This document shows positions 45,883-56,742 of a DNA stretch of 64,000 bases, one piece after another. The position numbers and the translations under genes were made by a program. The notes beneath the pieces are model-generated. The model searched no databases and was not told the origin of the DNA. It worked only from the letters and a program-made list of their open reading frames with translations. Positions within the stretch are counted from its first letter, which is position 1; every line of letters begins with the position of its first letter. Source of the stretch: Byssothecium circinans (taxonomy: Eukaryota; Ascomycota; Dothideomycetes; Pleosporales; Massarinaceae); the NCBI GenBank assembly GCA_010015675.1, contig ML977010.1, positions 293,502 to 357,501 on the forward strand. The letters run 5' to 3'.

Positions 45883-47898
45883 GTCAATCTCTCGCAGCAG
45901 CCTTGCGCCGAGTGCAAAGGGGTCAGAAGGCCCATCGGGCTTCCGTCGATGGTATATAAGGATATGCTCAGCTGGGTGTGTGGTAGTACTGGTTGGCAGT
46001 GTCTAAGTTTGGTCCTTGAGAGGTCACTGCCACCGCCGCAGAAGGAGTTCGCGTAGTGAGACGAGGCCTTGCATTACCTCGGAAGGCAGTGTTTTCCGTG
46101 TCGTTGTTGAAACGATGGAGAGATAGCAGAGGAAAAGCACCACGAATTTTTTTTTGGCTCCCTCGTTAGCTATAACTCGGCGAAGTTGGCGGTGAAAGGA
46201 CTCGGTCGCGTGTTCGACCCTGAGCAGGCCGGCGTCTGGTGCCCTACCATCTATGAAACACCATGTCACATCTTCTCGAAGTGTAAGCAACGACGATCGA
46301 GGCGGGCAGGGCCGTCCAAGGATAGAAACCCTGCTACCACTAGAAACAAAGAAGCCGGATGACAGCAGCGACGATCGCCCCGTCATCATGTCCTTGATTC
46401 GAGAAGCGGGAAAAGAAGGTCAGGGTGTAAGCGTGGCAATACTAATCGCTCACCGTCCACGGATTCACGACTCTGGAGTGGTGGTGGCCAGCCCGAGAGT
46501 TTGTCACTGTGAGTGTTGGCGTTGGGTAGGGGTGATGGGGGTGATCTGCGCTGCCACCCGGCGTTGGTGTCGCAGGGCTGATACTTGTCGGAGCGTAGTG
46601 GATACAGGAAGTCAGAATCACGTGCAAATCTCACCCCCGGGGGCCCAGCGAACCAATAAGGCCTAACGATTATCTGAGAAGTGTGTCTATCAGAGAGGGT
46701 GGCGAAAAACGTGATTCCGACTCCACCCGTGCGTGTGAGTATGAAGAAGAAGTTGTAGATGTATTAACCACTAGAGAGATGCCAAACAAACCGGAATAAA
46801 AGAACTGGAAAGTTGTGAGGATTTATAGCCGTCGCAATTATTCAAGCCTTTGAGGTTTTGAAAATTGAAAGGATACTTTGCAGCAAGTTAATGTTTTGTT
46901 ATTTAGAGGAACGGAAATTCATCGCGGTTGTGCGACACCGAAACATGACTGAAGATGAGATGGCGCTCGTAGAACAGGTATTGTGGTCTTCTCACGTAAT
47001 ATGAAGTGAGTGGTAGACGGTGAGGCCGACTATGACGTAGGGAAGGCATTGTCACGTGAGACCTTAGTCATTACCTGTAGGATTTCATTTGTGTGCTTGC
47101 GAACTTGGAAATAACAACACCGCCTTCTCCGCCGTTCAACTCCCTTAACCGTTATGCGGACAGAAAACATGGTAAACTATCGCGGAGTAGCACAAGCACT
47201 ACGTTTGTCGTATAGGCCGCGCAGGCCCGGACTTTGTGCGATAGTTGGGTATACGTGTGCGCTAACTCCCCCAAGTAAGGTCCTGACAGGCTTTCGAGAC
47301 GACTCTGGCATCGTTTGTGCTCTTCGAGATCTCTGCACCAATAGATACCATCATCTATCGAAAGTTGAGTTCGCAAGCCATTCCCAATCGGGTAATTACG
47401 CGAACAGCCCGCCAAGCACTGTAGGATGGGAGGCTTTTTAAGCTTTTGTACAGACAACAAGTACATTTTATAATAAGATCCGTTAAACTGCTTTGGGGGT
47501 GAGAGTCGACTTCATTGGCCAAGTCGCCTATTTGTTTTTGTGGTTGCTTCAAACCAGTGGACACAGCCTCAAGACGCGTAACAGTGGCATGGAGGACTTC
47601 AGAGGTATGAGCGATGAAAAGAGATGGACCTTAAAAGATGTAGCATATAAAGAAGACAGTAAGTCGTTGTGAGCACCTATCTCATCGCTCAATCTCAGCT
47701 CTTCATCGTCTGAGCACCTTTCCAAGCACTTCAAGATCATCATCCCCATCCTTGTCTTCATCATACAATCTCTTGTCAGATATCAAACTGCAGCAGCAAC
47801 AAACCGAATAGCGAAAGGAAGCTTTAGCCGATTGTCCATAACCAGAGTTTTCACAGCGAACTTTTTCCACAACGCGAGGAACAGCATACTTTCACCCA
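45883..47898. other. Intergenic, 2 kb
   Basis: No convincing gene. Small open frames at 46.0-46.7 kb on both strands and at 47.15-47.44 kb (95 codons, plus) lack domains. The right end is the promoter of the RTA1-like gene. Confidence 0.45.
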
Positions 47899-48948
47899 AT
47901 GGCGACATCAACTTCCTCCTCCATCGCCTCCTCCACCACGACCTCTGCGGTACCATCTTGCATCACAGCTGTACCGGGCAAATATGGCTATGTACCACCC
48001 GACGCTTGCAACGCGAACTGGGCCTACGCCCCATCATTCCCAGCCGCAGTAGCCATCTCAACAATCTTCGGCATCCTCACCGTCGCCCATATCGCACTCG
48101 CTATCCGTTTCCGCAAAGGCTTTTCATGGGTCATGATCATGGGCGTTTCTTGGGAGCTCACCGCTTTCATTACCCGCGCCATTGGCGCCCACGACCAACA
48201 GACCTTCGCCTACGCATTTGCTTGCGAGTTCCTCTTTTTACTTGCACCCCTTTGGGTCAACGCATACGTCTATATGACCGCGGGCCGCCTCATCTGGACC
48301 TTTCACCCCGAAAAGAAGATTTGGTTCTTCAAGGCTATCAGTATCGGAAAATACTTCGTCTGGCTTGACATTTTCTCGTTCATCATCCAAGGAACCGGAG
48401 GCACTATGCTATCGGGAGATAGCGCCGACACCATGAAGCTCGGCAAGAACATATACATGGGCGGGGTCGGTGCCCAGGAATTCTTTATCCTCCTTTTCTT
48501 CGCCCTCGTTGTTAAGTTCACTATGGATGTTCAGCGCTTGGAGCCCAAAGGCACCGGATACTTCAGCCAGCGATGGCAGCTAGTCACTTACGCCATCTTC
48601 GCTTCTCTCGCGCTCATTAGTGTCCGTATCTTCTTCCGTCTTGCCGAGTTTTCTGCTGGCACTGATGTGTCAAATCCGCTACCGCACAAAGAGGGCTATG
48701 CGTTGGGTTTGGATGCTGTTCCGATGATTTTGGCAATCGGCGTGTTGGCCGTCTTTCATCCTGGCCTGGCGCTCAAGGGCCCCGAGAGCGAGTTTCCGAG
48801 CAGGAAGGAGAGGCGCGCCGAGAGGAAGAAGGTCAAGGCTGAGAAGAAGGCTAGGAAGGAGGATAAGAAAATGGCGAAGAAGGGCGGGCTTCAACAGGAA
48901 GGACTGTATCAGCCTATGGGGTCAGATGTGGAGCTGAACAGAGTTTAA
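47899..48948 (+). CDS. RTA1-like 7-TM protein (349 aa)
   Basis: Member of the fungal RTA1/Rsb1 family of seven-pass membrane proteins (lipid-translocating exporter / 7-aminocholesterol-resistance type). Individual members are linked to sphingolipid-base efflux or drug resistance; its substrate here is unknown. Single exon, 350 codons. The N-terminus is Ser/Thr-rich and lumenal. Seven hydrophobic segments follow from about residue 46 (AVAISTIFGILTVAHIALAI) to ~300 (AVPMILAIGVLAVFHPGLAL). Family marks include E-x-x-A-Y/F-x-x-R in WELTAFITRAIG, LLAPLWVNAYVYMTAGRLI, DIFSFIIQGTGGTML and RIFFRLAEFSAG. The C-terminal tail is a dense Lys/Arg/Glu run (SRKERRAERKKVKAEKKARK), probably helical and cytosolic. 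Confidence 0.93.
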   Translation: MATSTSSSIASSTTTSAVPSCITAVPGKYGYVPPDACNANWAYAPSFPAAVAISTIFGILTVAHIALAIRFRKGFSWVMIMGVSWELTAFITRAIGAHDQQTFAYAFACEFLFLLAPLWVNAYVYMTAGRLIWTFHPEKKIWFFKAISIGKYFVWLDIFSFIIQGTGGTMLSGDSADTMKLGKNIYMGGVGAQEFFILLFFALVVKFTMDVQRLEPKGTGYFSQRWQLVTYAIFASLALISVRIFFRLAEFSAGTDVSNPLPHKEGYALGLDAVPMILAIGVLAVFHPGLALKGPESEFPSRKERRAERKKVKAEKKARKEDKKMAKKGGLQQEGLYQPMGSDVELNRV

Positions 48949-49074
48949 GCTCACAGTTGTTGGTGGTATACGACTATAGTCTTTCCGTTGTAGTATTTTA
49001 GCGTTGGTATTGTCAATCTATAGATCTCTTCGCTTCCCTTTATGCTATGCACCTCGACTTCTCTTCCCTTCCAC

Positions 49075-50208
49075 TTACTCCACAATCTGTACAACAATTT
49101 TCTTCGCAGAAGTACCCTTCCTCACCAACTCAATACCCTCATTCACCCTCGCCAACCCGCCCTTGAGCACCAAAGCCTCAGGCTTGGACCTCAACTTGCC
49201 ATTCTTTAGCCCCTCGCCCATGAAATCTTGCCAAATGACGTTCCAAATCGGCGGGCCTCCATCGACACCTTGCAGCGGCGCAGGAGCCTTACTACCACGC
49301 GTGACTCCGTCTGGAAGCTCAGGATCCGTCCCGTAGAGCGCTGACATGTACTTTCCGCCACCGAGTGCATGAAGCCACTCTACACTTGATCGCGCAGTAT
49401 CGTCAGCGCCGATAGCATCATACGCACCGAGAACTTGCTTGCCGCGCGCAGCTTCGATTAGTCCCTTGACGACGTCTTTGTCTGTATAGTCAAAAACCTG
49501 CGTAGCTCCGAGATCTTTGACGAAGTCAAAGTTCTTGCTCGATGAAGTTGCGAGGATGGTATAGCCACTCGCAGCGAGAAGTTGAATAGCACTAGCTCCA
49601 ACACTGCTGCTGCCGCCCCAGATGAGAACGACCTTCTCTTTATTTTCGGGCAGAGGCGACCCGGAGATGCTTGGTCTGGGAATCTCAAGGTAATCGTTCT
49701 CAAAGAGACCCCAGGCAGCGGTAGTTAGGCCAAGAGGTAGAGCTGCAGCGTCTGTGAATGCGATGTCGTCGGGAATCTTGCTCGCGAGGAATGCTGGGAC
49801 CACGGTGTAGAGTTGGAAGCTTGCATGTGCTGGATTGCCGGTGGGTAGATGGGGTGCGACTGCGGCGATACGGTCGCCCTTTTTGAAGTTCGTGATGTCG
49901 GTACTCACCTCGACTACGGTGCCGGCGACGTCCATGCCCATGATCTTCCGTCAAAGTCAGCCAGCTTTTGGGAGAAGCGCGCAAGAGAAACGTACATGAG
50001 GAAAAGTGCGAACAGAAATTCCAGTATCTTGTTGCTTGTAGTCGATGGGGTTGATTGCGACGGCATGGTTGCGTATCAAGATTTCGCGCGGCCCAGGTTG
50101 GTTGAGCGGAGCGGTGTCAACTTTCAGAGAAGCTCCGGCGGAAGAGAGGAAGGCAGCTTTGTTCTCTATGATGTAAAAAATGGAGTTCCTTTTTGTTGTG
50201 AGGCTGAG
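49075..50208 (-). CDS. MDR-type zinc-less oxidoreductase (quinone / trans-enoyl reductase-like), start unresolved
   Basis: NAD(P)H-dependent medium-chain reductase; substrate unknown. Exon 2 (49944-49075, 290 codons) follows a 51-nt intron (GTACGT...CTGAC...GGAAG). The upstream exon reads ENKAAFLSSAGASLKVDTAP...GPREILIRNHAVAINPIDYKQQDTG, the standard GroES-like N-terminus. VMGMDVAGTVVEV, the nucleotide motif GGSSSVGASAIQLLAASGY, and FVKDLGATQVFDY follow. No catalytic-zinc Cys/His set is visible, so it belongs with ToxD/enoyl-reductase-like or quinone oxidoreductases. The frame is open only back to 50208 and has no ATG. An ATG at 50234 lies in a frame that stops at 50166, separated by one base at a run of six T. 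A homopolymer error, a real frameshift, or an unseen first exon are the options. Confidence 0.85.
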
Positions 50209-50261
50209 TTAATGGCTTCGTAGTCGCTTTTCATAGTCGTTTTGACATGATTGGGCTTCAC

Positions 50262-50269
50262 TTTATATA
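50262..50269 (-). promoter_or_regulatory. TATA box of the MDR oxidoreductase gene
   Basis: TATATAAA read on the minus strand, about 20-30 bases before the first ATGs (50248 and 50234) and ~55 bases before the open frame. The ATG at 50248 opens only a 5-codon reading frame. Confidence 0.5.
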
Positions 50270-50650
50270 CCACTGAAGATGCTTCTTCTAGTTTCGCGTC
50301 CGAAGCAAACGTCGGAAAATCCGCCATTCTGGAGCACACAATTGGCCAATGTTGGTGTTAGGTGCGAAGTTCGTGTAGGAAGAGAATGAACGTTGATCCG
50401 GCGGATGATTGTTACGCCAGTCGACCATTCCGAATCCGGATGCACTGGCTGACGTGAGCCAACGAGGAATCATGCCGTCTCCACATCGTCTTAACCTCAT
50501 GCGTGAGCCTTCTAACTCTCAATCTCTCCGACTCTCCTCTTGATTACTTTCCACTTCCACTTCATAGAAATCAACCCTGTTGGCTTACGCACACGCTCCA
50601 TCTTCCCTCTGTTTCCCTCACAAAAGACATCACGCTTTAATCATTTCATC
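50270..50650. other. Divergent promoter region (oxidoreductase / bZIP)
   Basis: Shared upstream region of two divergent genes. It includes a 54-codon minus-strand open frame from an ATG near 50323 that joins the frame of the oxidoreductase's upstream ATGs but ends at 50166. Confidence 0.4.
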
Positions 50651-51752
50651 ATGAAGGATCGTCAGTCGACGAATAAGAAGCCATCGTATAAGCGGAAAAT
50701 GACGGATAAGCGACGTGAACAGAATCGTGCCGCTCAGAAGGCATACCGTTCGTCTTGGTAGTGCATCTCGGGCGTGCGCAGTCTACTGACGTAAATGGGC
50801 AGGAGCAAAGTGCAAAGAGCGCGTAGCGCAGTTGGAACGACGAGTCGATACACTGAGCGGTCAATCCCAAAACCAAGGACAAGAAAATACTTTTCTGGAA
50901 TCACGCAGCGAGTCGCTACTTCGATACTCTCCCGAAAACGATGCCGACATTGAAGAAATTGGTGGAATCGTTGAATCCAGCCCGGTACAACCACAGGACG
51001 CGAACCCGAACATGACCGCATTGAAAGCATTGATCAGCAACGGCGATGAAGAGGATGCCGATGGATTACTCCAGTACGCATTACAAGAGCAATTAGACGT
51101 CAACAAAATCCTTTTAGCAGGGCTACGAGCCCTCAAAGCAGAGAAAGAAGGCACTTCAATCGCGCCCTACACACGCAGGGGCGTCGATTGGCGTCCGGAT
51201 CTATGGCCCATGCCAGCTGTCATCACCATGCCGCTTATGCCTGATCCCCTCGCAAGCGGCATTCTACTGCGCCAGCAGGCTCCTCTTGAAGTCTGCTACC
51301 ACAATTGTCGTAAGATCGGTCTTCGATTTGAAGACATGATACAACCGGGCTGCCGATCGCCTTGGTACTCTCCATTGCAAGGCCCAGGTTTCGAACTGCT
51401 CCCGCTCGACGGTGTACCTCCGGATCTGTACCCTACGCCTGCGCAAAGAAATATCATGCATCATCCGTTCTGGGATATTATACCGTTTCCTTGGATTAGA
51501 GAGCGTGCGATTACATTCGCTGCGATGGATTCACCCCCTTTTGACTGGCATGAGTTCAAATATGATATCATAAATGGAGGTATGGTGTGCTGGAAGTCCA
51601 GGAGACAGGAAGAGGGACTTCCTTGGGATCGGAAATGCTGGGAGTTCCGACCCTGGTTTAGACAGAAATGGGGGTGGCTTATTGAGGAGCAGGGGAAGGT
51701 TGAGCAGCAGTCGAAGTGGTGGAGAGCTATGGCGGGTGCGCAGGAAACGTAG
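50651..51752 (+). CDS. bZIP transcription factor with DUF3425-like C-terminus (348 aa)
   Basis: Nuclear DNA-binding regulator. Exons 50651-50747 and 50803-51752 total 1047 nt, exactly 349 codons. The intron (GTTCGT...CTGAC...GGGCAG) lies inside the basic region, a usual position in fungal bZIPs. The basic region is MTDKRREQNRAAQKAYR|AKCKERVAQLE, with the NxxAQxAYR Yap/AP-1-like signature, followed by a short leucine zipper. The C-terminal part (YTRRGVDWRPDLWPMP..., HPFWDIIPFPWIRERAI..., WDRKCWEFRPWFRQKWGWLI) has the HPxxDxIPFPxxRxR and W-rich pattern of fungal DUF3425 bZIPs, often linked to stress or secondary metabolism. Divergent from the MDR oxidoreductase, which it might regulate (inference). 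Confidence 0.9.
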
Positions 51753-52439
51753 AATGTGTTATTAAGAATCACCCACGAGTACCTTTTCGGTATATCTGGT
51801 GGAACGGGGAAGGATTCGGTTGCCGGGGGCCCATACGGTGCGCAAAACGAGTGGAGATGAGCGTTCGGTGCTAAAAGAGCCGCAGTGCAAGAATTCTATG
51901 ACTGTTCCAAAATTGCAACACGTATTTGGATATATAGGATAAATATGGTTACCTATGGCATCCGGATGTTTGTATTGAAGAAGTCAGAACGAGATCTTCT
52001 TTCGGCGTCGGAGAAACTAGTCGCCTAGCGGACTTGGCACTTTCTCACAACCTCATCCTCATTCATGTACGCCGTACGCTTCATCAAGCCATCTCCGCCT
52101 CGAGATCTACCTGGCCCCATTATTCTGCCGTCTTTGAATCCCGCAGCGGCTACCATGTGTCCACGACGATGTGCTATTGTAGTTGTAACCGCTGTCATGC
52201 ATATGGGCTGTGCCGCGTCGGCGCTAAGACGCGAGTTCTTCGATATGGGATCAGCAACCCGACTACCGAGCGCATATAACGCTGGATAGTGCTAAACGAT
52301 AGCTGCGCTTACATATCGATAGGATGAATCAAAGAATCGTCCCCCTCTACAAGACTTCTACCATTTCTCCATATCTGAAGGCTCTCTGACACGACTCTTT
52401 TGCCAGCAAACCACAGCTACTTCCGTAAAATTGACGACC
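51753..52439. other. Intergenic
   Basis: No gene is supported; upstream region of the first DUF3176 gene. Confidence 0.45.
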
Positions 52440-54428
52440 ATGCCAGGCCGCGCAGCCTCTCCTTCCCAAGATACACTACCAGCATACTCGACGTTTGAGA
52501 CGAAAAACGACACGACAAACCGCGGTCTGGATATTCCCCAACGAATCGAGAAGCGACTCGCACGGCTCAATGCATCCGATAACACCGCGAAAAGATGGGC
52601 CGTTGAATTGATCAGTTGGATGATGAGTGCGATATGCATGGGAATTATCATCGGCATCCTCATTTGCATCAAGGATCAACCTTTGTCGAAATGGCCAAAG
52701 GGGCAAACGGTCATCACGGTGCTGGCCAAGGTCTCGGCAGCCACCCTGATTATTCCTACATCGGAAGCCATTGGGCAGCTTAAATGGAACTGGTTTGGCG
52801 GCGACGTTTCCAAAGAGATGGTCGACTTCGAAATCTTCGACAAAGCATCACGCGGCCCTTGGGGATCGTTGATGTTAATAGTCCGTACGAAGGGAAGGTC
52901 TTTGGCTGCTTTAGGGGCGATACTTACTCTGTTGATGTTAGCTATCGATACCTTCTTTCAGCAGGTGGTGGAGCTACCCGAGAGATGGCGAGAAGCGGGT
53001 CAAGGGCAGATCTCTCAAGTGCATCGCTTCGAGCCACGATATAACACCATCACACAAAATGGTGCCAAGATGTCTCTCTTCGACACTACTTTGGCCTCTG
53101 TAACGACGAGATTTTTATGGGATAACGGCACACGACCACTATCTTCGGGCAACGGATCAAGGCAAGACTTCCCCATGTCATGCCCTACGAGCAACTGCAC
53201 CTGGCCTTCTTACAATACACTCGGCTTTTGTAGTGCTTGCAGAGACGCTCCGCAGCTACTCGAATACGCCTGCCTCTCTGCTAGGATCGACTGGATATCC
53301 AACTTGACCGGTTTCGGCACGGAATCGACATATCCGAATGGATCCATGTGCGGTTACTTCATCAATGCGACGAGCGAATTTCCAATTATGATGACAGGCT
53401 ACAACACCGACTCAAATGTGCCATACGCGGGCGAGGCTCTTATTATGCGCGTGTTACCGTTGTTAACCAACCCTACGAGGAAGCCTCTTTTTGGTGGCTC
53501 TATCAACTTCAAGCACATCCGCAGCCCTTTATTGAACGTCGTCATCTCTAGAGCCTCCGGCGGCTTAGAGACGGTGTATCAAAATATAGCCCCTGATACA
53601 TTTGAATGCGTTCTATACTGGTGTGTTAAGAATCTAAAGTCGACAAATGTGTTAGGCACATACACCGAAGAAACCATAAGCACATTCACCAACACCACAC
53701 CTGGCGAATTTCCCTGGAGAAGTTATCCCTATACCAGTAAGGAACTCAATGGAACGGACGTCTACTATCTAGAGAATGTGACAATCACTCCACCCGGGCT
53801 CGAGCAAGAGGACTTTGGATTGCTGAACAAGACCCACTTCTCCGTCCACAGAGCTTTCGACGAATTTGCTCCATCATTCACAACAATTCGTAATGGTTCA
53901 ACACAGTCTACCATTCGATTCAGTTTCAACCTCAATGCGGTGTTGCTTCGAACACCCCGCGTCAATCCGTGGCTATCGCCGAACAATATTACAAGCCACA
54001 TGGATCGTTTGGCCGTTGCGATGACAAACACAATTCGATCATCCTACAGCAGCGATCTAGCTTTCGGTCAAGCCTCTGAAATCGTCGTCTTTGTGTCTGT
54101 CAACTGGGCTTGGTTATCTCTCCCGTTGGCGCTGCTCGTGCTCAGCTTACTCTTCTTAATTGCTACAATTGTCAAAACGTCGAAAGAGAAACACGAAATT
54201 GGTGTGTGGAAAACATCCGCAATGCCGACCCTGATTTACAGCCTTCCTCAGGATGTTCAGAAGAATTTTACCTCCAACGGGCCGGTCTGGAGCAAGGCTG
54301 GTCGTTCAGATGCGAAGGGGATAAGGATCAAATTGATGCCCACAAAAGGATGGAGGGTGTCTGGGCATGTGTCTGCGCCAACCACTCCGGTCATGAGACA
54401 GCGTGAAGTTCCGTCTGGATGGATATAA
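52440..54428 (+). CDS. DUF3176 membrane protein, copy 1 (662 aa)
   Basis: Uncharacterised fungal plasma-membrane-type family. Single exon, 663 codons. A short cytosolic N-terminus precedes TM1 (56-77, ELISWMMSAICMGIIIGILI), TM2 (90-110, VLAKVSAATLIIPTSEAIGQ), the family signature LKWNWF...DFEIFDKASRGPWGSLMLI and TM3 (154-175). A ~400-residue ectodomain then carries the paired Cys block CPTSNCTWPSYNTLGFCSAC and at least ten N-glycosylation sequons (NGT, NCT, NLT, NAT, NVT and others), so it should be lumenal or extracellular. TM4 (LSLPLALLVLSLLFLIATIV) and a short tail ending GWRVSGHVS...PSGWI close the protein. The tail and Cys block are shared with copy 2. First of a three-gene tandem set in the same orientation. 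Confidence 0.92.
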   Translation: MPGRAASPSQDTLPAYSTFETKNDTTNRGLDIPQRIEKRLARLNASDNTAKRWAVELISWMMSAICMGIIIGILICIKDQPLSKWPKGQTVITVLAKVSAATLIIPTSEAIGQLKWNWFGGDVSKEMVDFEIFDKASRGPWGSLMLIVRTKGRSLAALGAILTLLMLAIDTFFQQVVELPERWREAGQGQISQVHRFEPRYNTITQNGAKMSLFDTTLASVTTRFLWDNGTRPLSSGNGSRQDFPMSCPTSNCTWPSYNTLGFCSACRDAPQLLEYACLSARIDWISNLTGFGTESTYPNGSMCGYFINATSEFPIMMTGYNTDSNVPYAGEALIMRVLPLLTNPTRKPLFGGSINFKHIRSPLLNVVISRASGGLETVYQNIAPDTFECVLYWCVKNLKSTNVLGTYTEETISTFTNTTPGEFPWRSYPYTSKELNGTDVYYLENVTITPPGLEQEDFGLLNKTHFSVHRAFDEFAPSFTTIRNGSTQSTIRFSFNLNAVLLRTPRVNPWLSPNNITSHMDRLAVAMTNTIRSSYSSDLAFGQASEIVVFVSVNWAWLSLPLALLVLSLLFLIATIVKTSKEKHEIGVWKTSAMPTLIYSLPQDVQKNFTSNGPVWSKAGRSDAKGIRIKLMPTKGWRVSGHVSAPTTPVMRQREVPSGWI

Positions 54429-56742
54429 TCCTTTGTATATCGTTATCGTTTCTTGTATGTAGCTCTAATGTTTTCCCTTACATTTTGCCTTCATTTTGCA
54501 TGTCGTTCCGTTCTACGCCTGTGCACGTCCAGAACCTCCACTAAACGCGGCCTTCATGCTTGCTCTACATGATGCAATTGAGGCGTAAGGCACCCAGTCT
54601 GTGCGCATGCATGCGTAAGGCTACAGAGAGACGTGTACACGGAGCATTCGCCAGCTACTTTCCCTTCTTACGCACGGATGTTCTCCGACTCAAGCAGCTA
54701 TCATCTTCATAAATATGGAGGGGGATGAAGGACGCTGAAACATAATCCGAAGTGAAACACTACGGAGCGCGGCGGCTACTAGAACGAACGCATCGGCCTC
54801 ACCTCATGCTTTCAAATGACCAGATTTCGATCAATATGCTATGACAATACACTCACAATTCGCGTTAAGGTGCTGAAGAATACATTCTGGGAGTAAAGAA
54901 AACGAAATGGGATATCCGAAGAAACCAACGAAACCTGGGAACCGGTAAGGCTTGCTCATGGTCCTTCGTGACTGGCCTTCTAGATGGCCCATTTTCCCGC
55001 ACTGCAGAAGGAAAAAGAAGCTCCTCATAAGCGCTGTGACGAACGATGATCAATGCGCATTATTTAGTTTACTGTTTCGTCTGTGGGGGGCGGAAGGAGG
55101 CTCAGGCTGGGAAAGAGGGCCGAGTGATGAGGTTTCGCTCATGATATCCAGGCCTTTTCAATGGCCAATTTTCTGCATCGTAGAGGCAAAGCGCAGCGTC
55201 CACGTAAGCTCTGTGGAGACTGATCGAGAGTGCCTTGTCGAAGTGAAGTAACATGGGGATAGAAGTGCTAAAATGTGCCAGCGGGCAGAACTGACGAACA
55301 ATATCGTGGGCTAATCCAAACTCGAGTCACTCTCTGGCGTAATATCTGCTCGAACTCGGTGCTTGTTGTAACTTCATCCGTCGAAACTATCAAACACTAC
55401 CTGACGTAGCATCAATCTGCATACTCACATCCTAGCCCACATAGTCGCCCAGCCACCCAATGCGTTGCGAACGCTTCTCTTGGCTTTGCAACAGCCTTCC
55501 ACGCGTCCTTCCTGAGGGCGAATAAGAGACCTCCTTGCCGCGTTGGAGCGGCTATCGATCGACCGCATGAAGAAGGAATGAGGCTGAAATGGCTCGAAAC
55601 AAAATGCAAAGCGGAAACACTACGGAGCTCTGTCGCTTGGGGATGTTGCCGCCGGTCTGGATGAGAATAAGTAGGCGGGTATGCTGGTGTGCGGCGTAGC
55701 CTTGCCGTCCTGCCAAAGAGAATGAGAGAATCAGAAACTCTTCCGGTAGCATATCCGTGCATCCTTTGACCGGAATCGTAAGCGGCGACTAAAGATGAAT
55801 GCAGGCTGGAGCGGATGTAGGAATCATCTAGAGGTAGATGAGGTGACGAATGGAGTGAATGATCTATCGATACGATCGATCTAAAATTAGCTAGCGGCTG
55901 TTTAGTGGCTTGGCGTCGATCTCCACCTGCACATGCGAAGAAACGAAACATCAAGAAAAACCATCTCAACCATCATCGCCTTCTCACAAGCCATCCTACA
56001 GTAAAGACGGCAACCTCGCGCCGACCGTGACGGCCAGGAGAATAAACAGCGGCACTGTCCATTCCGTTTCGCCTCCTCCACAGCAGCCGCCTGCTTGAGG
56101 GCCGCGCCGCACGCGATGGAATCGTTCCGATGCAAGATTGGGGCGAAGCCCTAAATATATGCATATCGATGGCTGAACGCTTACACCCCTCGGCGCCAAC
56201 AGCACTTGTTGGACAGGTGACCAGCGCTTATATGCCATCTCTGTAGGGCACGAAGCTCGGCCTGAAGGCATCCGATGACCGTGCCACTGCTCGAACGATG
56301 GCATTCTCACTTGAGCCTCTTCTCTTGGCACGATTCCCCAGCCCGCGGGATCGATGGCCGCGCTTACGCTCTGCTCTGAGTGGAGAACTCGATCGGCCAG
56401 TTGCTTTTCCAGAAGACAGCAGGCACTGCCCCGGTCACAAAAGTGTTTGATGTTTCGCACGGTCGTTAATCTTGGACTACGCCATGTATGCGGGCTAAAG
56501 ATATGCCTTGATATTAGCATACAGAGGGTATCATCGCTCCTCTTCACTAACCAAGCTTCACCATCTCACTTCCCGATCCTTTGACAGGAAGTCCATTCTC
56601 TCGACGTCACAATCGAGCATTCTCTTTCCTTTGAAAAGGCCACTCATCTTTTCGCCGCCACTGAAGCAGGTTATTCGGTTGTTGCTGGCTCTTCACAAGT
56701 GGTCATTCTTCACGACTAAATCATTTTTAATTTTCGATCATC
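54429..56742. other. Intergenic between DUF3176 copies 1 and 2
   Basis: No gene is accepted. Minus-strand frames of 185 codons (55969-55412) and 183 codons (56547-55996) have no domain and Cys/Arg/His-rich composition. The interval contains diverged internal duplications. Confidence 0.45.
54955..55232. repeat. Diverged direct duplication, two ~100-base copies
   Basis: 54955-55050 and about 55137-55232 align in the same order with several shared blocks: GCTCATG, GGCCTT, ATGGCC then ATTTTC, a GCA...AGAGG/AGAAGG block, then TAAGC, CTGTG and TGATC. By eye, identity is about two thirds. Confidence 0.5.

Noticed and set aside
55412..56547. Two minus-strand frames of 185 and 183 codons
   Set aside because: No domain; Cys/Arg/His-rich translations, no homologous paralogue and no plausible splice structure. 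One overlaps the duplicated intergenic DNA.
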